From Deroplatys truncata (taxonomy: Eukaryota > Arthropoda > Insecta > Mantodea > Mantidae): DNA of 64,000 nt. A program made the position numbers and the translations under genes. A model generated the notes under the pieces. The model did not search any database and was not told the origin of the DNA. It saw only the letters and a program-made list of their open reading frames with translations. The DNA lies in the NCBI GenBank assembly GCA_030765065.1, contig CM060990.1, positions 4,768,001 to 4,832,000 of the forward strand, read 5' to 3'. Numbering within the stretch: the first letter of the stretch is position 1; each line of letters starts with the position of its first letter. This document shows positions 33,448-42,999 of the stretch, piece by piece.

Positions 33448-35776
33448 ACGTTCCATTACGTGCAACGTCTCTGTCCCCTGTATGTTGATGATCAGGGGCC
33501 TTCTGAATGTTGTTGGGTAGCGTGACGACGTAGTAGCGTAGTGTGACGACGTTGTCAAGCAAGGCGACGACGTGTGACAGTCAAAGGGTAGGGGACAGGG
33601 CCTTTACCTTTCACGGATAAAAAATTTCCCTGGCGGCAGTTGACGTAATCTATGGCTCCTCTCGAGGACAACAGACGTACACATCTCTGAGAGGTCCGGG
33701 ATTCTGGGACCACACACATTCCATGGATTAAAGTTACAGAGAGCATAAGCTCTGCTTATGCCGAGAGTCCCTCTCCGCTAGTTTCAACCCTGAAACAGCC
33801 AAGAAGATGAAAAAGTAAAAAATGAGGATGGAGGTGAAAGGATGACAGGAAAAATTCAGAGGTCGAACGAGCCTTCACAGCATTCGTCTAGTGAGTGGAA
33901 AACCTTGAAGATAAAACCTCTGGGAATCAGAAGGGGTGTGGGATTAAACCGAATACAAGTCACCGACTTACCGCCTGAGCCATTCCACTCGATTAGTTAG
34001 TGTGTTACACACAAATGACCTTAGGTGTGTGTCGTCGTCCGTGGTGTAGTGGTTACCATGCTAGCCTCTAGACACCGAGGTCGCGGGTTCAAGCCCGACG
34101 GATGGCGATGGATTTTTCGGGCGTAAAAATCCTTAGCATGGCTTCCTTCGGAAGGGAAGTAAAGCCGGTGGTCCCGTGTCGTAGATTTACGACACGTAAA
34201 AGAACCTCAAGCCTGATAGAGGTCTCTGAGCAAAATTACCAGTCTTTCACGCCCAATAAGATTTCGCAAGCAAAAACCGTGAACAAATTAGTTGATTGTC
34301 GGATACATACATCTGAACTCGCGAACTCGCTATTGTAAGCAGCATTATCTGGTAAAAAATGTTACATGTCAGGCGTTCCTTTTTAAGAGAATCCTCGATA
34401 AAATTATCTTAACTTTAAGAGAACCCTAAATTGCCTACAATTTTTTTCCAAGATGAATGTTTGGGATCTCTATTGAATCTAAACAAGCGAATAGCATACA
34501 TAACGTGTCTTAAAGAGAAAGTTCCTGTCTAAGACATTGTTTAGATGTGATGTGTTCTTGCTATGGTTGTAAATAAATATCTACATTAAAGCCTGTCATT
34601 CCGATCTGATTATGGGTTCTGACAAGCACATGACCGTATGTCTTCCTGCATGTTCGAGTATTTAGAGAGGCGATCAGCGGTGTTTATGTGTGATTTCCTG
34701 TATTCATAGGTCATCGTATAGCTTCGCGTGCTTAGAGTGAGTGAGCAAAGTATTGCAACGATAATGTATTCTTCGGCTGTGTTCGGACGTCTCCGTACAG
34801 GTTCGGATGCTTAGAGTATTTAAAGTATTGTGAAGATGTATGTATTGATCGGGTATAATCGCACAGATTCGGAAGCTTAATGGTAGCATACGAGGCTCAG
34901 GCATTCCCTACAGACCAGGGAAACCACGAAAAAATCAAATGTCTGAGCGAGTGGCCGATGGTAACCCAAAGAGAGGGCCTTATAAGCATATAGGTTAAGA
35001 TGCGATTGACATGCAATGAAAACATGGTAGCATACGGGCTCAGGCATTCGCCTACAGACCAGGGAAAACAGCGAAAAAATCAAAGGTCTGCGTGATTGGC
35101 GGACGGTAATCTAGTTAGAGTGTCTTAGAAGCACAGGCATTCACCTGCAGATCAGGGAAAACCACGAAAAAATCAAAGGTCTGATCGATTGGCGGACGGT
35201 AATCCAAACAGAGGGCCTTAGAAGCACATAGCTTAAGATGCGATTGACATACAATGAAAACATTGTAGCATACGGGGCTCAGGCATTCGCCTACAGACCA
35301 GGGAAAACCGCGAAAAAATCAAAGTTCTGGGCGACCGACCGACGGTAATCTGGTTACCTGGCATTGTAACGTAATGTTAAGCTGTAAGGGTGGTTCAGGA
35401 GACATGACAGGCAAAAAGGGGGTGCCCCTACCGTTTAAAGATTTGAACTTGGAGTCTGTTCCATCCATCCTGACGTCTCCGGCTCTATGAACAATTTCTG
35501 TCTAGATGACTTATGTTTCAGGAGAGCATCCTTTCCCTCTGCTAGGCATAGATCGAGATACCCCCTCCACTGTGCTCACGCGAGATATATACATAGTTGC
35601 GTGTTATGAATTCATTCATTCGCTTTTAATTTCTTCGAGCGTTAGACTCTGTGATGAATATGATTATATAACTGAGTGTTTAGAATGTCTAGACTATCAC
35701 CTGTGCCTTTAGGAAATATGTATGGTTTTTTTGGGAAGGAATGTAATAGGATAATGTTTATAAAAATAAATGTTGT
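33448..35776 (-). repeat. Inner palindrome, right arm
   Basis: Reverse complement of 30001-32362 with scattered substitutions and some indels in the tandem section (34880-35340). Carries the mirrored SINE and tRNA-like repeat. Confidence 0.9.
34031..34260 (+). mobile_element. SINE family A, mirror copy in the inner right arm
   Basis: tRNA-like head at 34037-34100 (GTGGTGTAGTGGTTACCATG and CGCGGGTTCAAGCCCG), then the body with a perfect hairpin CGTGTCGTA...TACGACACG at 34175-34200. It ends at CACGCCCAATAAG, the same truncation as 31548-31776. Confidence 0.9.
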
Positions 35777-35904
35777 CTGCATTACTTTTTGTAAAGTGTT
35801 ATGGTTTTTTACAGGTATTCAGGTAAATTTAAAGGATTCGGTTTAATGTATAGGATGAAGGTTAATAAGAATAAGCATGTTATGATTGTAAAACCGCTGG
35901 TTTT

Positions 35905-35910
35905 TTTATT
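35905..35910 (-). terminator. Poly(A) signal AATAAA for the right-arm gene
   Basis: AATAAA on the minus strand, 15 bases after the stop codon at 35925-35927. Seen directly; use is inferred. Confidence 0.5.
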
Positions 35911-35924
35911 TTATAACTTTTGTA

Positions 35925-36445
35925 TTATTTGCCCTGTACATCCTTAGCATCTATTTGTTTTTTTAATCGCATCCTCTGTCTGTATGTTCTTAGACGACCT
36001 CTAGTTAGAGGTAGTAGAGGTGGCAGGGGTGGTAGAACCTGAGGTGATTGGTTATACGTTAGACGCCGCCTCGCCTGTCTATGGTATTGCCGGATGCGTG
36101 GTGTGGTACTAGTGCATTGCGGGATGATGGAGTTGGTAATATGGGATTGCGGGATGTCGGGGGTGGTAGGTGTTAGGGGTAATTCAGCAATCCCTGTTAG
36201 AGGAGTTGCTGAATTTTTAATTGCCTGAGAGGATGCAGGTGATATTAAGGGTGTGGATAGGTGGATAAGCGTAAAAATTTGTCGTGGTGTTACTTCAAGC
36301 AGTCTTATTGTAGAAGCTGAAGAAAGGGAGGGGGAATGAATTGAAAATGGCTGTGATGTAGGTGTGCTACTATTGGATTGATTTTCGCCTGCAACTCTAA
36401 GGTGATAAAGCGCGGCGTGTCACGCATATCACAGTCTCCTGAAAG

Positions 36446-36489
<44 letters not shown>

Positions 36490-36739
36490 TAATAGTATAG
36501 CACGTGTAAAACAAGAACTTCATAAGATATTGAAAAATTCTTACCGCTCAGCGGTTGGCGAGTTCTTGACTCCCCTGGGAAACCGGGGGGCGCAGACGTC
36601 TCGTCGCTGTCTTCATCAAAATAAAGACAAAATCTGAAAATAACAATAACAATAATAATAATAATAATGATAATAGTATAGCACGTGTAAAACAAGACCT
36701 TCATAAAATATTGAAAAATTCTTACCGATCGGCGGTTGC

Positions 36740-36780
<41 letters not shown>

Positions 36781-37560
36781 GTAGTATAGCATTTGAAAAA
36801 CAGGAACTTCATAAAATATTGAAAAATTCTTACAATTCGGTAGTTGCTGATCGCTTGACCCGGGGAAACCGGAGACGCCGGCGAATCGATGGCGTCTTCC
36901 TCAAAATAAAGACTCCAGTAATTTACACGTTAGATTTTATTTACTTATTTACTTAGTTTTTTAAAGAAAGGTTATATTATTAAGTTAATTTACTTTATTG
37001 CGAATAGCTTATATACAGAAATGTCCCTGTATTTAACAATCAAGAAATTTCTATTACAAAAATAAAGCAAGTGTATTTCTCGACACAATCATGGAAAATA
37101 TCTCTTTTAACATGATGGAAACAGGCTGAAAGTTTTTACTAAATAAATGCGCAAGAGGAATGAAACATTAACTGATGAATGTTCGACCAATGCATGGAAA
37201 CAGTAAGTCCCCGGATCGATTACCGCCGGTTACCCTCGGAAGAATATTTATACAGAACATTTTTATTCGATTCGTAGTTTTTTCAAGTAATTGTATTTTC
37301 TCTAGAAAGGAATATAATTCACTTGGTGAAAACACGTATTTAAATACCGGGAATAATAATTACTCAACAAGATGAATAACTAACTAAACTGTTCACATTT
37401 TTTTGAGAATTCGCGCAGCTAGATATTAACAGTAGAAGTTCAACTATTCGCATATAAATGCCCGACATTAAAAACAAGAACGCAAATATAAGTTAAATGA
37501 AGTGAGTAATAATTTAACTTTTAAAGTAAATGAAGTGTTTTTTTACAACTTACCAGACAT
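35925..37560 (-). CDS. Right-arm spliced gene, Ser/Thr/Pro-rich protein with basic tail
   Basis: Exon 1 is ATGTCTG (37560-37554) with donor GTAAGT, matching the left-arm gene. A 153-codon frame without its own Met lies at 36386-35925. Joined through the acceptor GTTGCAG (exon 2 from 36388) it is in phase and gives 156 residues starting MSGENQSNSS. Residues 1-95 are rich in Ser, Thr, Pro and Ile; the C-terminus is basic (RQARRRLTYN, LTRGRLRTYRQRMRLKKQ) with a proline run, ending DAKDVQGK. A second acceptor at 36439 (TATACTTTCAG) is stronger and also in phase, but yields only a short product unless further changes occur. Possible additional upstream exons are described at 36545-36912. I do not recognise the protein; a nucleic-acid-binding role is a guess from the basic tail. 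TATA, initiator and AATAAA are present. Confidence 0.5.
36447..36912 (-). repeat. Triplicated exon-donor unit separated by (ATT)n microsatellites
   Basis: On the minus strand three units each end in a donor GTAAGAATTTTTCAATAT followed by about 60 conserved bases and an (ATT)n run (36741-36779, 36651-36670, 36448-36487). Candidate exon bodies: about 36912-36834, a remnant at 36739-36726, and 36633-36545 with acceptor TATTTTCAG. In one frame the first and third read LYFEEDAIDSPASPVSPG and LYFDEDSDETSAPPGFPG, so they are duplicates of one acidic exon. The third ends in the same phase as exon 1 and could join the acceptor at 36439. This is either exon duplication in the right-arm gene or an intronic satellite that happens to keep splice-like borders. 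Confidence 0.5.
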
Positions 37561-39110
37561 GATGTTCGATGAAATTTAAAGTTGAAAGAGAAACGTTTGC
37601 AGAGGTCTTAGCTCGTTGATGATAGCTGAGAAACTGTAAGAATTTCAGGTGAAACAGCCTTTTACAGTACTCTTTTGCAATATAAAAATGTATGCGGGAA
37701 AGTTTAAGATATATAATACAACGATTTTGATTGGCTACTCAAAACCTTCGAGTAGAAGGAGAGGGAAATGCTAGCCTCGCACAGGGGCATTTCGTAAGCA
37801 AGCCTAAACCTGTTATGGGGAAATCCGACATCACGCCGGCTCTCCTTAAGAGAATGCTTCTGCATATGACGCTAGGAAATAAAAATATATTTTATTTTTT
37901 ACATGTACCGCTAAAATTATTTGTTAATTATTGTTACATTACTAAAATAATCGCAGAGTGAAAATAATGTATTGTTTCTGTTGATATAATTTTCCTTGTA
38001 AGGCTACACCCGCGCTTATAAAAATCGTTAATGGTTCTAAAGTCGGCTAGGGTAGTCACCGGGAATCGAAACTATGAACTCTCCTGTTCAAACCTCGCAC
38101 GTTACCCATGTTAAATAAGGCTGTTATTCATTAAATATTTCATTCATCTATAAACTATAGCGTAAATAACAGGCTAGCTTCAAAGAACAATTGTGAAAAT
38201 CTATATGATACATTCGATCGCTTAATTTTGAATTCAATCTCTCCCATTTTTTAATGCCATACTCTTCATATCACCCTCTACAAATCATATTTATTTGTTT
38301 AGGATTCCATAAAAAGTTAGTTTAATTGTCGATATCTCGCAAAAAATTACGATATATTTACACCGTCGTCTGTATGAGTGGGATTTTTCTTTATGTACGG
38401 GGTTTTCAGAGCAAGAGAAACCATTTTAAAGCACAATAGCCTCCCTAATGAATAAATGTCCAAGATGCCATCCTGGCGACAGCCTGTCGTCAGAGGGATT
38501 TCCAAGGCCCCCATCCAGGTATAAATTCTTCAAAGGGTATACAAACTATTTTTGCAAGGGGTGTGCAACTGAATAATTCCTCGAATTTTCTCGAAGATTT
38601 CCGGTGGATGAAAAGAAAAGCTTTTAAACAAATATGGTTCGATCTCTCTCTTCTGGCATATTCAAAAAATATCTCTCGAAGGGAGGGTTGTTTAAAAACG
38701 TTCTCGTCCTATGTTTACTAAGAGAATAAGCCAACCTTTTTTAAATGGAATAAAACTTGATTGCCTCTGAGAAGGAAATAATACTTGGAGATAATTGTAA
38801 TAGTCACGAATGCTTACTGAGACAATCTATACACTACGCGTGAAAAATACATGTTTTAAACAGAGTCCATTCCTATAATCTATATGGGCAGGGTTTTTTC
38901 CTGTAAGAACACTATGCGTTTAATTATAGTTTCAGCGTAAAAAGAAAATATCGCTTCTCTCCGTTTAATTTTTCCTGACGGGAGGGTCATATTCAATATT
39001 TTTATTAAAAGAAATAAGAGGTAGTATACTATGAAACTTAATCATTAATAATCTTTATGTAGAATTTAAATTACTTATTGGAGGAAAAAAATGTTTTAGC
39101 AGGCTTGTAA
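37280..39110 (-). repeat. Right outer arm, block C
   Basis: Inverted counterpart of 26985-28735, about the same length. It contains the exon 1/donor cassette at 37560-37544. A short extra segment near 38280-38700 aligns poorly with the left arm. Confidence 0.85.
37648..37684 (-). promoter_or_regulatory. Core promoter of the right-arm gene
   Basis: On the minus strand TATATT starts at 37684 and an initiator-like TCACC starts at 37652, 32 bp apart. The sequence between promoter and ATG has diverged from the left arm, but the 5' end of the coding exon and the last 20 bases before it are nearly identical. Weaker match to consensus than the left-arm promoter. Confidence 0.45.
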
Positions 39111-39499
39111 TTGTCTGGTTTAGGATTTTCCTGTGTTTGCACGGGTGACCTGCGCAGAGCAATTAGGAAGCCTTTCAAGCTGACCATTAACGGTATGACA
39201 GACGTCAATTGTATCCTTAAAGGTTACCTCCCCAGCGGTCGGGGTTTTTTTCCTCAAGAGTGTACAAAATTTCCTTTACATCTGGGCTTCTTTTTCAGTT
39301 GTTTAGCGAAGAGCAGCAAGGATTGTGTCTTGTTTAGGATAGGCTCCATATTTCATTATTTATTTAGAATTAAACAAATGTTATTAGTCGTAATAGTTAT
39401 ACACGCGTAATAATCAACTTAACACCCGAACACATGCGACAGCAACCAAAATGCGCAAGTCAATTCATATAGAATTAATTAATAAATATATTTAATTGT

Positions 39500-39800
39500 A
39501 TTCATCGATCAGCGGTACGCTTATTTATTTTTAATAACGTATGTAATATTTAACTATAATGTTAACCGTATTTATTTATTTTTATAACATATGTAATATT
39601 CACCTATAATGTTAACCGAATCATTTTATTTTTAATTGCATTTATAATATTTTACTATAATGTTAACCGTATTTATTTATTTTTATAACATATGTAATAT
39701 TCGCCTATAATGTTAACCGAATCATTTTAATAGCATTTATAATATTTAACTATAATGTTAACCGAATCATTTATTTTTTAATAACATAGGTAATATTCAC
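39500..39800. repeat. Tandem array, period about 50 bp, right arm only
   Basis: TATAATGTTAACCG recurs at about 39556, 39606, 39657, 39707 and 39752 with AT-rich spacers (ATTTATTTATTTTTATAACATATGTAATATT-like, shown here only in part). Not present in the left arm. Confidence 0.8.
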
Positions 39801-39939
39801 TTGTAAGTTACCCGTATTTATTTTTTCAGAGCCGCCCCTATGTGTAAATAAACCCGGGAAAAATATCTTGAAACGTGAAGTTCCTAATCGGACATTTCAA
39901 ATGATTTATGCTAGTTTTCCTTGGTGTGAACAAGGCCGC

Positions 39940-41330
39940 CGCAGTGCATTCGTTAAACTTTTAAAATGTCTACTTCCGGCATCTTCGTCGTTCAGCGGAA
40001 GATTCAGCTTACCGCTCTCCCGCCTAGGGGGCGCGCACTCTGCAAGAGGCGCTCTGTACAACGGGGGAGGGGGAAATGAATGCTAGCTTGACGCTGCTCT
40101 TGAACGACCGGTCACTCGAGTGAGACGCTTCGTGGAGGAAGGGTTGCGCGCGGGTTTTCAGTGAAATTATCACGCGATAACGACTGTTACGGCAACTCTG
40201 ACCTTTCAGCTATGGATTCATCTAAGTGTTGTAATATTCTTATAAATTAAAAATATATTTTCCCTCAAAAGTAGAATTAAACAAATGTTATTAGTCGTAA
40301 TAATTATACGCATGCTAGCACACATATACGATGACGACCAGGTGCGCGCGAGTCAATTCATATACAATTAATCAATCAAAAATACTTAATTGTTTTCATC
40401 GATCGACGAGCGTCGTTTCATTAGAAGTGCAATGTCATTAGTAGATGAAAAATGGTGGAGATAGCTCCAGGTGTGCAAGTCAATTCATATACAATTAATC
40501 AATCAAAAATACTTAATTGTTTTCATTGATCGACGAGCAGCGTTTCATTAGTACTCCAATGTGCAGACATTAGTAGTAATAAAATGCCGATTCTCTTTTT
40601 CAATAATGTTTTATGCATGGACGAACATTACCTAATTGATTGACACAATTATGTACTCAAACGATTTGCCGATGGGCGGCAGGCATCGAGAATCACATTC
40701 CCTACCACAGACCTCACCAGGGGCGGGATTTAGACAGGACGCTATGAGAGCGGGGTGACGTCGCCAGCGTATAGGAACAATACACACTCACCCACATATC
40801 CGCAGGGCAACCAATCACACGGGAGGGATTTAGACAAGTCACAATGAGGGGGGCGGGAATGTAGTCAGCGTATAGGAACAATACACACTCTCCCACCTAT
40901 CCACAGGGAACCAACCAGACCACAAAGGGGAGGGACCACCGGCACGCGACCAGACCGCATGGGGGACAGACCCAGGCGGCATTAGGTTAGCACACAAAGA
41001 AAGGGGGAAGGAACCGGCGAAAAGGAGGGGTCATCTTCGGCGGCTTTAAGGGTTAGCGCACAAAGCAAGGGGGAGGAGCCACCGGCACAGAACCAGGCGA
41101 CATGCTAGGAGACCAAAAGGAGGGGTCATCTTCGGCGGCTTTAAGGGTTAGCGCACAAAGAATGGGGGAGGAGCCTGCGAAAAGGAGGGGTCATCTTCGG
41201 CGGCTTTAAGGGATAGCGCACAAAGAAAGGGGGCGGGGCTTGTCGTCATAGAACAAAGGATCTTAGCAGTTGTCGGCATCTGCTTGTGGGCTCAAGTGGC
41301 TATTTTATGTCTACTTGCGTATTTCCTACC
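39940..41330 (-). repeat. Right outer arm, block B
   Basis: Reverse complement of 19158-20640: ATGTCTACTTCCGGCATCTT (39966), GGGTTGCGCGCGGGTTTTC (40141), the AT-rich module to about 40710 and the GC-rich tandem units with GGGTCATCTTCGGCGGCTTT at about 41027, 41123 and 41188. It runs directly into the terminal 70-bp array, with no polB sequence between. Confidence 0.88.
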
Positions 41331-41390
41331 TCTCTCATATAAAGTGCATTCCCCCTCTTTGAGACCCTGTTGTACTTAGGATCTCTCCTC

Positions 41391-41801
41391 GTTTTAACTA
41401 TCTCTCCCATGTAAACGAATTTTTCTCCTTTAACGTTCTTCCAACCTAGAATGTACCCTCGTTTTCCCTATCTCTTCCATATAAACGCATTTTTCTCCTT
41501 TAACGTTCTTCCAACCTATAATTTACCCTCGTTTTCCCTATCTCTCCCATATAAACCCATTTTTCTCCTCTAACGTTCTTCCAACCTAGAATCTACCTTC
41601 GTTTTCCCTATCTCTCCTATATAAACGCATTTTTCTCTTTTAACGTTCTTCCAACCTAGAGTCTACCCTCGTTTTCCCTATCTCTCCCATATAAACGCAT
41701 TTTTCTCCTTTAACGTTCTTCCAACCTAGAATCTACCCTCGTTTTCCCTATCTCTCCCATATAAACGCATAAGTAGACCAGGTGCCCCTAACTATGCTAC
41801 T
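41391..41801 (-). repeat. Right terminal array, exact 70-bp period
   Basis: GTTTTCCCTATCTCTCCCAT starts at 41461, 41531, 41601, 41671 and 41741, with a diverged first unit at 41391, so five intervals are each exactly 70 bp. The last unit runs into TATAAACGCATAAGTAGACC and the terminus ...CTATGCTACT at 41801. Confidence 0.92.
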
Positions 41802-42197
41802 TATAATTTTCTACATTGTTGTGTTGAAGCCGGTTGTAATAATAAATACGTGGTTCATTGCTCCCTCTCCAATATTAAAATACAGCACTAGAAGATATGT
41901 AGATGCCCTAGGAACGTAACGTGCGTTAGGATAACACAAAGTTATAAATAAAGAATATCAATTTAGATATGCACATATGTTGTAAGCTTTTGCTGAAACT
42001 CGACATTTCGCGAAGATTAGAGGTAGAACGTGAACAGCCGGCACATGCTGAAAACATAGAAAAATACACTCTCTTCCGCAGTTCTTCATGAAGTGACAAA
42101 GCTTGTTAGTCTATAAGTGTAACTAACTTAAACTATAAGTTATTTGTAGCTAACCTAACTAAAGGTCTTCTGGAAATAACGGATTTCAGCAAAAGCC

Positions 42198-42235
<38 letters not shown>

Positions 42236-42853
42236 TTGTGTGTGTGTGAAATCTCCTTATTTATGTAAACAATTTGCCACACTTACTGTTAATAAAACAA
42301 AATAAATGCATTGCTTTAGTAGAGAATTCTCATCCCTTCAGCTTCCCAAAAGCCAGGGGTCAGAACTCGCCGTCCAATTGGGCAAAAGTAGCCTCTTAAG
42401 GTTGTTTCTTTTGCTTTATTAAGCAGTAAAGTTGACCCTAATGGAATCTGTTTTGCATGTTATTTTACCCACATGGGAGTTGATATAGTCTGCCCCGTAA
42501 AACTTAAAACGATCTGGGTAATTAACAATTTTCTCTATAACTAACAAATTATCATTTTTGCTGGATATGTTAGGCATATTAGTACTTTCGGGTATATTCA
42601 TACCTAGATACCTTGGAGTGTTTGTTTTTAAAAATTCCAATCTAATTTTTAAAATAGATCAGTTATATTTACTTTTCATTCCATTCACAGCTTAATATGG
42701 GATATTGTTACAATACCACATAGGAATATCAAAATTTTAGTTTACTAAGGTTCCTGAGAAAACTATTACTTTTTCAAGGAGACGTACATAATATACAGAA
42801 AATGGAATTCAAATAAATGTAGGGAAAAGGAACTAAAAGAAACAATAAAAACT
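41802..42853. other. Right flank of the palindromic element
   Basis: No recognised gene. At 42202-42248 an (AC)n run is followed at once by (GT)n, making a hairpin-forming microsatellite. A 73-codon minus-strand frame (42419-42640) is open but has no motif I know. Confidence 0.5.
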
Positions 42854-42999
42854 AAATTGGGTTTTATTTATGGACGTTCTTTAACTGCTGTGGTCCTTAG
42901 CGTCCGATTCTATATTGGGCGTGAAAGACCAGTAGTTTTTCTCAGAGGCCTCTTTATCAGGCTGGAGGTTCTTCACGTGTCGTAAATGTACGACACGGG
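42854..42999 (-). mobile_element. SINE family A, 5'-truncated (tail and part of body only)
   Basis: Starts with the AAATTGGGTTTTATTTATGG tail and ends at the TACGACACGG hairpin. The tRNA-like head is missing, as expected from incomplete reverse transcription. Confidence 0.85.

Larger units (their letters stand above)
14519..41801. mobile_element. 27.3-kb nested palindromic element with long inverted arms
   Basis: The two ends are inverted copies: 14519 reads AGTAGTATAG and the reverse complement of 41801 reads AGTAGCATAG, and both run on to GCGTTTATATGGG. Moving inwards, matching inverted blocks occur in the same order (left 14519-14960, 19158-20640, 26985-28735, 30001-32362; right 41391-41801, 39940-41330, 37280-39110, 33448-35776), all centred on about 32.9 kb. 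Several blocks look more than 90% identical by eye. The flanking 6-mers are TATACA and TATAAT, so a target-site duplication is not shown. AG...CT ends and long arms recall Polintons, and repeat-filled arms recall foldback elements; no transposase or integrase was seen to decide. Removing the left-arm insertions leaves roughly 17-18 kb. It could also be a chromosomal inverted duplication. Confidence 0.7.

Noticed and set aside
32453-33562. Two long minus-strand frames of 194 and 160 codons with repeated residues
   Set aside because: They are readings of the 105-bp minisatellite; no start context, no non-repeat domain and no splice sites. Treated as incidental to the 3n period.
34037-34100. tRNA gene
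   Set aside because: A and B boxes are present but the sequence is the head of a repeated SINE; the acceptor stem does not pair fully and the same unit occurs several times with SINE bodies.
36305-36812. Minus-strand frames with long isoleucine or tyrosine runs
   Set aside because: The runs are translations of (ATT)n microsatellites that lie in intron positions.
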